Source of the DNA: Aquincola tertiaricarbonis
GTDB lineage: Bacteria; Pseudomonadota; Gammaproteobacteria; Burkholderiales; Burkholderiaceae_C
Reading direction: 5' to 3'
DNA length: 64,000 nt
Assembly (NCBI RefSeq): GCF_023573145.1
Contig: NZ_CP097635.1
Coordinates: 372,001-436,000, forward strand
The notes beneath the pieces are model-generated. The model had not been told where the DNA came from. It searched no databases and saw only the letters and a list, made by a program, of their open reading frames with translations. The translations under genes were made by a program, and so were the position numbers. Shown one piece after another: positions 27,512-37,691 of this stretch (position 1 is the stretch's first letter; every line of letters starts with the position of its first letter).

Positions 27512-29388
27512 GGTGTGGCCCCTTGGGATGTAGAGAGTGAGGTTTCGGACTGGGGGGGCGCCGACTCGCGGGATTCGGACTTCAGCCCCTGGGTCAGCTG
27601 ACGGATGTCGTTTTCGTCCAGGGTTTCCCGCGCCAGCAGTTCGCGCGCGCAGCGCTCCAGCACCGCGCGGTTGGTGTCGAGGATCCGGTAGGCGCGCTCG
27701 AACACGCCCATCACGATGTCGCGGATGGCCTGATCGATGCGCGCCTGGGTCGATTCGGCCACCCGGCAGCCGCCGTGGGCCAGTTCCGGTGTATCGAGAA
27801 AGCGTGGCCGCTGCGCCTCGAAGGCGATGTAGCCCAGTCCTTCGTCCATGCCAAAGCGGGTGATCATGTCGCGGGCAATGTCGGTGGCCCGTGTGAGGTC
27901 ATCGGCAGCCCCGGTGGACAGCTCGCCGAACACGAGCTTCTCGGCCGCACGACCGCCCAGCAGCACGGCGATCTTGTGTTCCAGATCGGCGCGCGTCATC
28001 AGGAAGCGGTCTTCGGTGGGGCGTTGCAGCGTGTAGCCCAGCGCGCCGATGCCGCGCGGGATGATCGAGATCTTGTGCACGGGGTCGGTGCCGGGCAGCG
28101 CCAGCGCCACCAGCGCATGGCCCATCTCGTGATAGGCCACGGTTTCCCGCTCCTTGGGATTGAGCACTCGGTTCTTCTTCTCCAGGCCCGCCACGATGCG
28201 CTCGATGGCGGCGGTGAAATCCTGCAACTCCACGGCGGACGCTTTGCGCCGGGTCGCGGCCAGCGCGGCCTCGTTGACCAGGTTCGCGAGGTCTGCACCC
28301 GAAAAGCCGGTCGTCAACGCCGCGACTTGTTCGAGATCGACATCACTGGCCAGGGTAACCTTCTTGACGTGCACCTTCAGGATATCGAGACGGCCTTTCT
28401 TATCGGGACGGTCCACCAGCACCTGGCGGTCGAAGCGACCGGCGCGCAAAAGCGCCTGATCGAGAATTTCAGGCCGGTTGGTGGCGGCGAGAATGATGAG
28501 CCCCACTGAACTGTCGAAACCATCCATCTCGGTCAGGAGCTGGTTGAGAGTTTGCTCGCGCTCGTCGTGGCCGCCGATGGGGCCTCCTACGCCGCGCGCA
28601 CGGCCCAGCGCGTCGAGTTCGTCGATGAAGATGATGGCCGGCGCCTGCGCGCGGGCCTGCTCGAACAGGTCGCGCACGCGCGCCGCCCCCACGCCGACGA
28701 ACATCTCGACGAACTCCGAGCCGGAGATGGAAAAGAATGGCACCCCAGCTTCGCCCGCGACGGCTTTGGCGAGCAGTGTCTTGCCGGTGCCGGGCGGCCC
28801 CACCAGCAGCACACCTTTCGGGATGCGCGCCCCGAGACGACCGTAGTCCTGCGGGTGCTTCAGGAAGTCGACGATCTCGACCAGTTCGGCCTTGGCTTCA
28901 TCGACGCCCGCGACATCGGCGAAGGTGACGCCCGTGTTCTTCTCCATGAACACCTTGGCGCGACTCTTGCCGATGCTCATGAAACCACCGATGCCCTGCT
29001 TCTCGGCGAAGCGGCGGAACAGGAAGAACCAGACGCCGAAGAAAGCCACGGCCGGCAGAATCCAGGAGAGCACATCCCGCAGCCAGGTGCTTTCCACCAC
29101 TCGCGCGTAGGACACATCGTATTTCGACAGCTGCTCGGCCAGGTCGGGTTCGACGCGGGTGGCCACGATGGTGGTCTTGCCCCGGCTGTCCGGCGACTTC
29201 AGGCGCCCGGTGACCGTGCGGTCCGACACCAGCACTTCGGCGACGCGCCCCTCGGCCAGCGCCTTCTCGAATTCGCTGTAGGGCACGGGCTCGACAGTCT
29301 TGGCCGCCTGCCAGTAGTTCTGCAGCGTCAGCAGCAACAGGCCGGCGACGATCCAGTAGCCAATGTTCCATTGATCTTTCTTTTCCAT
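27508..29388 (-). CDS. ftsH: FtsH-type AAA+ membrane zinc protease of the quality-control locus
   Basis: A 626-aa FtsH. Two N-terminal membrane helices ([34 protein letters not shown]) flank a small periplasmic domain. The AAA+ module has Walker A GPPGTGKT and Walker [12 protein letters not shown], and the M41 protease domain has HEMGH. The Met at 29388 (MEKKDQ) has GAGGAA upstream and matches family starts. It degrades damaged or unassembled membrane proteins, here as an extra, mobile copy beside the chromosomal one that must exist elsewhere. Confidence 0.95.
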   Translation of the reverse strand: MEKKDQWNIGYWIVAGLLLLTLQNYWQAAKTVEPVPYSEFEKALAEGRVAEVLVSDRTVTGRLKSPDSRGKTTIVATRVEPDLAEQLSKYDVSYARVVESTWLRDVLSWILPAVAFFGVWFFLFRRFAEKQGIGGFMSIGKSRAKVFMEKNTGVTFADVAGVDEAKAELVEIVDFLKHPQDYGRLGARIPKGVLLVGPPGTGKTLLAKAVAGEAGVPFFSISGSEFVEMFVGVGAARVRDLFEQARAQAPAIIFIDELDALGRARGVGGPIGGHDEREQTLNQLLTEMDGFDSSVGLIILAATNRPEILDQALLRAGRFDRQVLVDRPDKKGRLDILKVHVKKVTLASDVDLEQVAALTTGFSGADLANLVNEAALAATRRKASAVELQDFTAAIERIVAGLEKKNRVLNPKERETVAYHEMGHALVALALPGTDPVHKISIIPRGIGALGYTLQRPTEDRFLMTRADLEHKIAVLLGGRAAEKLVFGELSTGAADDLTRATDIARDMITRFGMDEGLGYIAFEAQRPRFLDTPELAHGGCRVAESTQARIDQAIRDIVMGVFERAYRILDTNRAVLERCARELLARETLDENDIRQLTQGLKSESRESAPPQSETSLSTSQGATP

Positions 29389-29415
29389 GGGCAATGTTCC
29401 TCGCAAGTCGTGTCG

Positions 29416-30846
29416 CTAGAGAATGGGGGTGAACAGACGGGCCACCCCGTCGCGCAAGCGGATGGCCAGCGGGCGGGCGCGTAACGCCATGGCCGATATC
29501 TCGTTCGATGCATCACGGGCGGCATCAAAAAGGGATTCCAGCCGCGTAGACAGCGCGGTGTCGTACACCTCCACATTGAACTCGAAGTTGAGGCGCAGGC
29601 TGCGCGCATCCCAATTGGCCGAACCCAGGCAGCACCACTGGCCGTCTATCAGCATCAGCTTGCTGTGGTCGAACGGGCCAGGCCGTTCGAAGATGCGTAC
29701 ACCGTGCTCCAGCACCTGCCAGTAGTGGGCGCGCGCGGCCCATTGCACCGTGGGATGGTCGCCGTTTGCGGGCGTCAGCACCTCGACGCGCACGCCGCGC
29801 AACGCGGCCGTGCTCAGCGCCGCGATCATCGGCTGATCGGGCACGAAGTAAGGTGTCCAGATGCGCACCGAATGCTTCGCCGCGCTCAAAGCGCCCATGA
29901 AGGTCCAGCGCATCCTGTCCAGGGCCTCATCGGGACCGGCCTCGATGCCGCGCGCCCAAGAGGTTCCTTGCGCATCAGCCGTTGCGGGCGGTTCGCCCCA
30001 GAAACCCTTGCTGAGCCGCTCGCCCGTGGTATCGCACCAATCATCGGTGAAGCACCGCATCAGATGCGCAACCACCGGCCCGCGCAGACGAAAGTGCAAA
30101 TCGTGACAGGCCTGCTCCGGCGCATCGGGCCGCCAATACGGGCTGAAGATGTTCATGCCGCCAGTGAAACCCGTCTCGCCATCGATCACCAGCAGCTTGC
30201 GGTGATTGCGCAGATGCGCGGCATGCAGGCGCGCGGGAATCAACGTCGGGTTGAACGTCGCCGCCGGAACGCCGGCGCGTTGCAAGGCGCGGTAGGCGCT
30301 GCGGGGCCTCCAGCGGGCATAGACGTCGTCGATCAGCACCCGCACTTGCACGCCGCGCTCATGAGCCCGGCGCAGCGCATCGACGAACTGCGCCCCGATG
30401 CCTTGGCTGTCGAAGATGTACGAAGCCAGCGCGACGCTGTGCCGCGCCGACTCGATGGCAGCGAGCATGGCCGGGTAGGCCTGCTCGCCATCGACGAGCG
30501 GCTCGATGCGGTTGCCGCTGGTCAGCGACTGGCCGGTGGCACGTCCCACCAGGTGCGCCAGGCCGGCAAACGGCGCCGATACGGCCTGGGGCATCGTAGG
30601 CGCGAGGTCCTGCCGAACAGCAGGATCTGCCCCCGGAAACAGCCGCCGCGCCCGCCGCTGGTAACGGTTGATGCCGAACAGCCCATACAGCAGCGAACCG
30701 CCCAGCGGCAACAGCGCGATCAGCAGCACCCACAGCGTGGCCGATCGAGGGTCACGCTTGTAGATGACCGCGTGCCCCGCTGTGGGGATAGCGACCGCCA
30801 GCGACACGAGGGTGGCTGCCCATGTCAGCCCGTTGGGGTCGGACAC
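29416..30846 (-). CDS. cls: phospholipase D-family cardiolipin synthase-like protein
   Basis: A 476-aa protein with two N-terminal membrane helices (LVSLAVAIPTAGHAVIY, LWVLLIALLPLGGSLLYGLF) and two HKD motifs: HLRNHRKLLVIDGETGFTGG and FDHSKLMLIDGQWCCLGSAN. This is the plan of bacterial cardiolipin synthases, which join two phosphatidylglycerols. I place the start at the GTG at 30846 because GGGGAGG lies 5 bases upstream; the frame is open to a TTG at 30867 overlapping the clpK stop. In the locus it may adjust membrane lipid under heat. Confidence 0.85.
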   Translation of the reverse strand: MSDPNGLTWAATLVSLAVAIPTAGHAVIYKRDPRSATLWVLLIALLPLGGSLLYGLFGINRYQRRARRLFPGADPAVRQDLAPTMPQAVSAPFAGLAHLVGRATGQSLTSGNRIEPLVDGEQAYPAMLAAIESARHSVALASYIFDSQGIGAQFVDALRRAHERGVQVRVLIDDVYARWRPRSAYRALQRAGVPAATFNPTLIPARLHAAHLRNHRKLLVIDGETGFTGGMNIFSPYWRPDAPEQACHDLHFRLRGPVVAHLMRCFTDDWCDTTGERLSKGFWGEPPATADAQGTSWARGIEAGPDEALDRMRWTFMGALSAAKHSVRIWTPYFVPDQPMIAALSTAALRGVRVEVLTPANGDHPTVQWAARAHYWQVLEHGVRIFERPGPFDHSKLMLIDGQWCCLGSANWDARSLRLNFEFNVEVYDTALSTRLESLFDAARDASNEISAMALRARPLAIRLRDGVARLFTPIL

Positions 30847-30863
30847 GACAGCCTCCCCATGAC

Positions 30864-33713
30864 TCAAGATTCGCCGCCCGCTGACTTCTTCTTGCGCGCA
30901 GGCTTGCTCGCGTCGCTCGGCGGCGTCTCGGCCACGTTCGCGGCATCGGGCTTCTCAGGCTCGGCCGGCCTCGCGGGTGGCTCCTGGCGCTCGAAGACCA
31001 CCCGTTCGGCCTTGTCGTCCCAGCGGGCGCTGGCGTGATCGGCCTTGCCGATACCGCCACCCAGCATCTCGCGCGCCAGAGCAGTTTCCAGCTCGCTGCG
31101 GATCAGCCGCTTGAGCTCACGCGCGCCGAACTCGGGCTTGTAGCCTTCCTCCGCGAAGTGATCGATCAAGGTCTGATCGAAGGTCAGCGTCACGCCCTGG
31201 CTGGCGGCGTTGCGGGCCACACGATCGAGCTGCAGGCCGACGATATGGCGGATCTCCTCCTTGCCCAGCGCATGGAAGACGATGATCTCGTCGATGCGGT
31301 TGAGGAACTCGGGGCGGAAGTGTCCGCGCAGCACGTCCATCACCTCGCCCTTGGTCTTCTCGTATTCCTCGCCGGCGGCGCCACGGGCCTTCAGCCGACG
31401 CTGGATGATGTCCGAGCCCAAGTTCGAGGTGGCGATGATGATGGTATTGGTGAAATCCACCACCCGGCCCTTGCCGTCGGTGAGCCGCCCGTCGTCGAAC
31501 ACCTGCAGCAGGATGTTGTAGACGTCGGGGTGAGCCTTCTCGATCTCGTCCAGCAGCAACACGCTGTAGGGTTTGCGCCGCACCTTCTCGGTGAGCTGGC
31601 CACCCTCGTCGTAGCCGACGTAACCCGGAGGCGCCCCCACCAGGCGTGCCACGGTATGGCGTTCCCCGTACTCGGACATGTCGATGCGCAGCAGCGCACC
31701 TTCATCGCCATAGATGGACTCGGCCAGCGCCTTGGCGAGCTCGGTCTTGCCCACGCCGGTCGGCCCGAGGAACAGAAAAGTCGCCACCGGCTTGCTGCCT
31801 TCGCGCAGGCCCGCGCGCGACAACCGCACGGCATCGGCCACCGCGCGCACCGCTTCGTCCTGGCCCACGAGGCGCTCGTGCAGCCGCTGCTCCAGATGCA
31901 GCAGCTTCTCGCGTTCTTCCACCGTCAGCTCGTTGACCGGAATGCCGGTCAGGCGCGAGACGATCTGCGCGACATGCTCGGCTTTGACTTCGGCACTGCC
32001 CGAGGCGCGCTCGCGTTCCCATTCCTCGACAAGCTTCTTGAGTTCGGCCTCTTTGGCCTCGATGTGCTTGCCCAGCTCGGCGGCCTTGTCGTACTGCTTG
32101 CGCGAGGCCACATAGTCCTGCTCACGCCGCAGCTGGTGCAGTTCGGACTCCAGCTCTTGCACCGCCACCGGGCGGGCCGTGGCCGACAGCTTCACGCGTG
32201 CGGCCGCCTGGTCGAGCAGGTCGATGGCCTTGTCAGGCAAAAAGCGCGCGGTGATGTAGCGGTCCGACAACTCGGCGGCGGCGATGATCGCATCCTCGGT
32301 GATGCTGACCTTGTGGTGCGCCTCGAAGGTGTCGCGCAGGCCGCGCAGGATCATCATGGTCTGCGCTACCGTCGGCTCGGGCACCATCACCGGCTGGAAG
32401 CGACGCTCCAGTGCGGCGTCCTTCTCGATGTACTTCTGGTACTCGTTGAGCGTCGTGGCGCCGATCAGGTTCAGTTCGCCGCGCGCCATCATCGGCTTGA
32501 ACACGTTGGCCACGTCCAGCCCGCCTTCGCCGCCACCCTGGCCTGCACCGACGATGGTGTGCACCTCGTCGATGAAGAGAATCAGCTCGCCCTGGTGCTC
32601 GGTCACTTCCTTGAGCACCTTCTGCACGCGCTCCTCGAACTCGCCCCGGTACTTGGCGCCAGCCACCATGGCATTGATGTTGAGTTCCACCAGGCGCTTG
32701 TCGCGCAGCGTCTCAGGCACTTCGCCGGCCACCATGCGCTGCGCCAACCCTTCGACGATGGCGGTCTTGCCGACGCCGGGCTCGCCGATCAGCACAGGGT
32801 TGTTCTTCTTGCGCCGGGCCAGCACTTCGATGGTCGTCTCGATCTCCTGCGCGCGACCGATGACCGGATCGAGCTTGCCCTCGCGCGCCATCTTGGTGAG
32901 GTCGCGCGAATACTTGTCGAGTTCCGGCGTGTTGGTCGGCGTCTCGGCGCGGCCATCCTCGGCCCCTTTGCCGACCACCTTGCTTACCTGCTGGCGCAGC
33001 GCTTGCGGCGTGAGGCCGTAACGGCGCAGCAGGTTGGCCGCCAAACCTTCGCCTTCCTCGGCGAGCCCGATCAGGAAATGCTCCGGCCCGACATAAGAGT
33101 GGCCGAGTTCGTTGGAGGCCACGAAAGCACGGCTGAGCGCGTCCTTGACCCGGGGCGACACGCCGATCTCGCCCTCGAACGGCTTATCGCCGCGCTTGGC
33201 TTCGGATTCGATCTGGCGCTTAAGGTCATCGACCTTGATCTTGAACTGCCCCAGGATGGTCTTGACCACGTCGCTGTCGGATAGCGCCAGCAGCAGGTGT
33301 TCGGTATCGACTTCGGCGCGCCCGAACTCTGCAGCGTGTCGGGCGGCCTCCTGCAATAGGGCCTCGGACTGTTCGCTGATACGGCTGGCGAGCCCACTGC
33401 CGCGACGGCGCGCGGTGCCCGTACCGGCCGGGGCGGGTTCGCCGAACGAGGCATCGACGACCTCGTCGGTATCGGCCGCCATGGACGGTGCGTCGTCACC
33501 GATGCGGAAGAAGTCGCTGCCAAGGAAGTCTTCGAACAGCCCGCTGCGCGAGCCGAACAAGGCTTCCAGCGGTGAGACGGTGCGCTTTTGCTGGCGCACC
33601 AGTTGGCGATAGTGATCGTCACACAACAGCATGGTGCTGTGGCGACCATTGAGATTGGCTTCCACCCGCACCGTGGCGGGCTGGCCGCAGACTTGGCATT
33701 GTTTTCTGGCCAT
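30864..33713 (-). CDS. clpK: ClpK/ClpG disaggregase (AAA+ Hsp100) of the quality-control locus
   Basis: A 949-aa Hsp100 protein. It has an N-terminal Cys-rich module (Cys6, Cys9, Cys31, with CDDH) special to ClpK/ClpG, then a Clp N domain (residues about 95-230). AAA-1 follows with [13 protein letters not shown], a short middle coiled coil, and AAA-2 with [13 protein letters not shown] and [18 protein letters not shown]. The C-terminus is a long Lys/Pro-rich tail. ClpK/ClpG is a stand-alone disaggregase that confers strong heat tolerance. The Met at 33713 has AGGAG upstream. Confidence 0.95.
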   Translation of the reverse strand: MARKQCQVCGQPATVRVEANLNGRHSTMLLCDDHYRQLVRQQKRTVSPLEALFGSRSGLFEDFLGSDFFRIGDDAPSMAADTDEVVDASFGEPAPAGTGTARRRGSGLASRISEQSEALLQEAARHAAEFGRAEVDTEHLLLALSDSDVVKTILGQFKIKVDDLKRQIESEAKRGDKPFEGEIGVSPRVKDALSRAFVASNELGHSYVGPEHFLIGLAEEGEGLAANLLRRYGLTPQALRQQVSKVVGKGAEDGRAETPTNTPELDKYSRDLTKMAREGKLDPVIGRAQEIETTIEVLARRKKNNPVLIGEPGVGKTAIVEGLAQRMVAGEVPETLRDKRLVELNINAMVAGAKYRGEFEERVQKVLKEVTEHQGELILFIDEVHTIVGAGQGGGEGGLDVANVFKPMMARGELNLIGATTLNEYQKYIEKDAALERRFQPVMVPEPTVAQTMMILRGLRDTFEAHHKVSITEDAIIAAAELSDRYITARFLPDKAIDLLDQAAARVKLSATARPVAVQELESELHQLRREQDYVASRKQYDKAAELGKHIEAKEAELKKLVEEWERERASGSAEVKAEHVAQIVSRLTGIPVNELTVEEREKLLHLEQRLHERLVGQDEAVRAVADAVRLSRAGLREGSKPVATFLFLGPTGVGKTELAKALAESIYGDEGALLRIDMSEYGERHTVARLVGAPPGYVGYDEGGQLTEKVRRKPYSVLLLDEIEKAHPDVYNILLQVFDDGRLTDGKGRVVDFTNTIIIATSNLGSDIIQRRLKARGAAGEEYEKTKGEVMDVLRGHFRPEFLNRIDEIIVFHALGKEEIRHIVGLQLDRVARNAASQGVTLTFDQTLIDHFAEEGYKPEFGARELKRLIRSELETALAREMLGGGIGKADHASARWDDKAERVVFERQEPPARPAEPEKPDAANVAETPPSDASKPARKKKSAGGES

Positions 33714-33806
33714 GCTGATGCTCCTGTAAAGATTGATCTGACGAGGCACCGCCGATCACGGTGCCTCATCTCTTTGTGGTTTTTGAAAAAAGCGCGCTGC
33801 CCCGCG

Positions 33807-34376
33807 TCAGCCGTTGATCGGGATCGAGCGCCCCTGCTTGGGCGTACTGGCCTCGCGCTTTTCCATCGTGATCGTGAGCACACCGTTCTTGAAAGCGGCC
33901 TTGATCGTGTCCTGGTTGGCATCGGCCGGCAGGTTCAGAGCGCGCTGAAAGCTGCCGTAGGAGCGCTCCACCCGGTGGAAACCGCCGTCTTTCGTTTCCT
34001 GCTCCTGACGCTTTTCACCGCGCACCAGCAGCACGTCGTTGTCGAGCGTGATCTGGATGTCTTTTTCCTCGACGCCGGGTACTTCCAGGGCGATCTTGTA
34101 CTGCTTGTCGGTCTCCTGGATGTCCAGCGCCGGCTTCAGCATGCCCGGCCAGTCCGACGGCCAGCGTGGCATGGCCAGCGTCGGGAAACCGAAGCCTCGA
34201 AACGCGTCGTCGAACAGGCGGTCGATATCGCGATGCAATTGCAGGATGGGACTGACGGGCCCACCCGCCACCGGCAGGTCATTGCGCTGCACCGGCAGCG
34301 AGGCCGTGCTCTGTTGTTCTTCCTGCTCCTTCTTGAACCAGTTCCAGGGAGCCAATTTCTTGAAATCAAAGTCCAT
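33807..34376 (-). CDS. hsp20: small heat-shock protein Hsp20 of the quality-control locus
   Basis: A 189-aa sHsp. The N-terminal arm (FKKLAPWNWFKKEQEEQQST) leads to an alpha-crystallin domain (residues about 85-175: PALDIQETDKQYKIALEVPG to AAFKNGVLTITMEKRE), with the A-x-x-x-N-GVL motif and a C-terminal IPI-type motif (RSIPING) for oligomer contacts. It holds unfolding proteins for ClpK. GGAGGTG precedes the ATG at 34376. It lies directly behind the HTH gene and before clpK. Confidence 0.95.
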   Translation of the reverse strand: MDFDFKKLAPWNWFKKEQEEQQSTASLPVQRNDLPVAGGPVSPILQLHRDIDRLFDDAFRGFGFPTLAMPRWPSDWPGMLKPALDIQETDKQYKIALEVPGVEEKDIQITLDNDVLLVRGEKRQEQETKDGGFHRVERSYGSFQRALNLPADANQDTIKAAFKNGVLTITMEKREASTPKQGRSIPING

Positions 34377-34377
34377 G

Positions 34378-34689
34378 TCACACCTCCAGAAGAAAAATTG
34401 AAGACTCTCGCTCACTCCGTTTGCCTGCGGCGACGGACAGCGCGCCCAGGCGACACGGGATGTTTCGCTGACTTTGGCTGCTCATCTGTATCACCTCCTT
34501 CTTTCTGCCTGCTTGGGTCTGATCATTGATCCATCGATCGATTTCACTTTGACGAAACCGCCATGTCCCGCCCACCTTGAAGGCCGGAATTTCCCCGTGC
34601 GCGGCGAGCCGGTAGAGCGTCCGCTTGCCGACTTTCAAGTAGGCAGCCAACTCGTCGAGTGTGCAGATCGCCTGCTGGCGCGCTGTCAT
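34378..34689 (-). CDS. excisionase/MerR-like HTH protein heading the quality-control locus
   Basis: A 103-aa protein with an N-terminal MerR/Xis-type HTH (CTLDELAAYLKVGKRTLYRL, GGTWRFRQSEIDRWIND). This is the small DNA-binding gene normally first in TLPQC loci ('dna' gene). It stops 1 base before the hsp20 start region, so it is transcribed with hsp20. The start at 34689 (MTARQQ) was chosen because the frame upstream has no coding character. It may control the operon or be a leftover of the element's recombination module. Confidence 0.8.
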   Translation of the reverse strand: MTARQQAICTLDELAAYLKVGKRTLYRLAAHGEIPAFKVGGTWRFRQSEIDRWINDQTQAGRKKEVIQMSSQSQRNIPCRLGALSVAAGKRSERESSIFLLEV

Positions 34690-34737
34690 ACCACCCCCAC
34701 AAGTTCCGTCGTAACGCGGCCTCGCCTGAGGAAATTC

Positions 34738-34783
34738 TTGCAAGACTTTGCAAGATATTGCGCCTAACATGCCGAAATTCAAG
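34738..34783 (-). promoter_or_regulatory. probable promoter region of the quality-control operon with phased repeats
   Basis: On the minus strand CTTGAA (34783-34778) and CGCAATAT (34762-34755) are separated by 15 bases, resembling a heat-shock sigma-32 promoter, though the -10 match is partial. Two copies of TTGCAAGA (34738-34745 and 34748-34755) repeat at 10-bp spacing, one helical turn, and could be operator half-sites. Both lie 50-95 bases upstream of the HTH gene. Confidence 0.4.
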
Positions 34784-34899
34784 AGTCAACATCCAGCGAC
34801 CTGCTGGGCGATTGATGTGACTCAAATTTCCAGAGAGGGTGTGCTGGGGCAGTCCGATCCGGCGATAGGTAAAGGTTTGATCGGGAGCCTACAAGTGCT

Positions 34900-36490
34900 G
34901 GCGCATAGGAATTTCAAACGGTCTGGTCTGTGAAAAGCCTGGAAAGCCCGACTCAGCCCTGGGTGGGCAGCCGATGCCTGCCTGGATGGCTTGGAACTGG
35001 CGCCTGGGCCGTTGCCTTGTCTGGATTCGGCCCGCCCTGACGGCTCGCCTCGCGCTCGTTGGGCCTTGATCTCGGGGTTGACCCTGTGTTTTCCGCCATC
35101 CAGTCCGCACGCGGGCGCAGCGCCACCGGCCACTGGCGCCAGGCTGCGCAGCCCTTTGTGATGTGTACGGTGTCCGGGACGGTCGACGCGGCTCAGGCGG
35201 CTTCAGTCTTGCCGCGCCTCGCGCGCTCGGCCTCTGGGCGGCGGCTGCGGATCCAGTCCCAGGTGGGTCAGGATCTTCTCGATCACCGGTCGCTCCAGGA
35301 TGGCCGCGATGATCTTGAGCTCCCCGGCGCCGCAGTTGGGGCAGTGCTGCATGTCGATGTCGAACACGCGCTTGAGTAGCCGCGCCCAAGCAATTCGGTG
35401 CGGTCGGTCCGGCCGGTCCGGGTTAGTCTCGGTCTGGACCACGCATTCGCTGGCGGCAACGGCTGCGGTGGCCCGTTCCTCCACCTCGGGCCCTTGCGGC
35501 ACCACCAGGGACCGCAGCTTGGCGTTGGGCGCCAGCACGCCGTGGAACCTGATGAGATGCAGACGCGGCCGGGGAACCAGCGCCGCAAGCCGCCGCATGA
35601 ACTCCAGCGGGCTCAAGACCCGATGCGTCGTGCCGTCGCGCCACGGTGTCTTCAGCTTCAGCTCGACCTGCCCGGCGGCATTGACCTGCACCCGTTCGTC
35701 GGAAAGCGCCGGGCGGGTGATGTAGCGGCACAGCTGTTCCAGCCGCTTGCGGTCATGGGCTTCGACCCGCACCGCGGCGTGCAGGCTGAATCCGTCGATG
35801 TCGGCGCACAGCGGCTGGCGGGCCGAGTCCTCGCGCGGCATCGCGCCTCTCAGGGTCAGCACCTTCTGCCCGGCGCGCGGCCCGAAGGCGATTCGGTAGG
35901 TGATGGCCGCGGCCTGCAGCGGCCGCAGCGTGCGCGCCTCCTCGCCGTCGGCATCCGGCTCGGCCAGGTAGGTCTGGCCCATGTCTTCGACCAGCACGCC
36001 CCGGCGCGTGAGCATCTTCATCAGCCGGGCGATGACGGTCTGCAGCAGCGCGTGCAATTCGTCGTCGGTGGGCGCATCCGCCTCAATGAAGGCCGGCGAA
36101 CCATCGGCGTCGCAGCAGTACACCCCGTCCAGTACCAGACAGTGCAGGTGGATGTTGAGGTTGGCGGCCGAGCCAAAGCGCTGGATCAGCGTGACGGCGC
36201 CGCCGTGACCTTCGTCAGCCTTGAGCCCCGCCTGCCGCAGCAGATGTCGCGTGACCACGCGCTGCACCACCTGCAGCACCGGCGTGACCAGTTCCGGCTG
36301 CGCGGCCAGCAGCACGCGCAGCGGGATCGGCAGCGACAGCACCCATTGCCGCACCGGCACGTGCGGGATGACGTGGTCGACCAGGTGCGCAGCGGTCTGC
36401 GACATGCGCCGGGCGCCGCAAGAGGGGCAGAATCCCCGGCGCTTGCAGCTGAAGGCCAGCAGCTTGTCGTGGCCGCACTCGCCGCAGCGT
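34900..36490 (-). mobile_element. IS91-family element, copy 1, lacking the transposase 5' end
   Basis: Begins GGCGCATAGGAATTTCAAAC like the other two copies and is nearly identical to copy 3 up to GCCGCAGCGT at 36490, where it breaks into nnrS coding sequence. The conserved end lies downstream of the transposase, where IS91 elements carry oriIS; the terIS side is lost. Confidence 0.85.
35203..36490 (-). pseudogene. tnpA: IS91-family transposase, 5'-truncated (copy 1)
   Basis: About 430 codons identical or nearly so to the full transposase at 48598, including the HUH motif IHLHCLV and the catalytic Tyr in CRYITRPAL. The N-terminal about 75 residues with part of the zinc-finger region are missing. 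The open frame from MSQTAAHL could still make a fragment lacking zinc fingers. Confidence 0.88.
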
Positions 36491-37577
36491 GCTGTTCTCG
36501 TTCGGCTTCATGCCGCTGTTCTTCGCCGGCTTCCTGTTCACCGCCGCGCCGAAGTGGCTCGGCCTGCCGCCGGTGCCGGCGCGGGGCCTGCTGCGTCCGG
36601 TGGCGACTGTCGCTTCGGGCTGGCTGTTGTTCGCGGCCGGTGCGCACATGCACGTGCTGCTGGCCGCGGCCGGGCTGCTCGTCGCCGCGCTCGGTTGGCA
36701 TGCGCTGGTGCGCCGGTTGGCCGCGCTGGTGGCGCTGGGCACGAAGCCCGACCGCACCCACCTGCGCCTGATCGCCGCGGCCTCGCGGCTGGGCGTGCTG
36801 GCGCAACTGGGCTCGGCCGTGATGCTCGCCGCCGGCCGCGAGGACATCGCCCGCGCGGCGCTGCAGCTCGGCCTGTGGGGCTTCGTGGCGCCGGTCTTCG
36901 TGGTCGCCGTGCACCGCCTGCTGCCGGTGTTCGACGACGACGTGGCCCCCGCGCTTGCGGCCAGGCAGCCGCGCTGGCTGCTCGCCACGCTGGTGGCGCT
37001 GTGCCTCGCCCAGTGGCCCTTCGCGCTGGCCGACCTGTGGTGGTGGCCGCAGCCGCCGGCCTGGCAGCTCGCGCAGATGGCGCTCGACGGCGCCGCGGCG
37101 ATCGGCGTGCTCGCGCTCGCGGCGCGCTGGCTCCTGCTGCAGGGCCTGCGCTTCCGGCTGGTGGTGATGCTGCAGCTGGCTGTGGCCTGGCTCGGCGTGG
37201 CCTTCGCTCTGGCGGCGGCGTCGCAGGCGCTGCTGTGGGCCAGCGAGGGCACGCGCTCGCTGGGCCTGGCGGCGCAGCATGCCTTCTCGATGGGCTTCCT
37301 CGGCAGCGCGATGATGGCCATGGTCACCCGCGTGTCCAGCGGCCTGGCCGGGCGCACGGTGGCGGCCGACGGCCTCGCCTGGGCGCTCTTCGGCGTGCTG
37401 CAGCTGGCCGTGCTGCTGCGCATCGCCGCGGCCGTCTGGCCGGCGGTGGAGCCGGTGCTGCTGCCAGCCACTGCAGCCGCCTGGTGCGCCGCGGTGGCCG
37501 CCTGGGCGTTGCGCCAGGCGGCCTGGAGCGGCCGTGCGCGCCGCACGCGGGCGGCGGCGGAGGGGGCGTCAATCTGA
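36489..37577 (+). pseudogene. NnrS-family membrane protein, 5'-truncated by IS91 copy 1
   Basis: The frame starts with a GTG that spans the IS junction and reads LFSFGFMPLFFAGFLFTAAP, the second half of the NnrS hallmark region. Relatives have about 50 more N-terminal residues ending in a WHAHEMLFGF-type motif with haem/metal-binding His. About ten membrane helices follow (for example LLRPVATVASGWLLF, AQHAFSMGFLGSAMMAMVTR). NnrS proteins protect against nitric-oxide stress by altering metal handling. The missing start and His make function unlikely. Confidence 0.75.
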
Positions 37578-37691
37578 TCAGGTGTCAAGTTTTCTGACCG
37601 CGCACCGAAAAGGTGAGCAGTGCCTGGTGCGCCGGCCGCGAGAGCGGGCGCAACCGTCACCGTCATCACCGGTCACTCGGGAAAACTTCAC

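Noticed and set aside
31035..33284. A 749-codon plus-strand open frame opposite clpK
   Set aside because: Antisense shadow of clpK, whose own frame has all Hsp100 motifs.
35059..35379. Plus-strand frame repeated in all three IS91 copies (106 codons)
   Set aside because: It lies antisense to the transposase 3' end and is conserved only because the IS copies are nearly identical.
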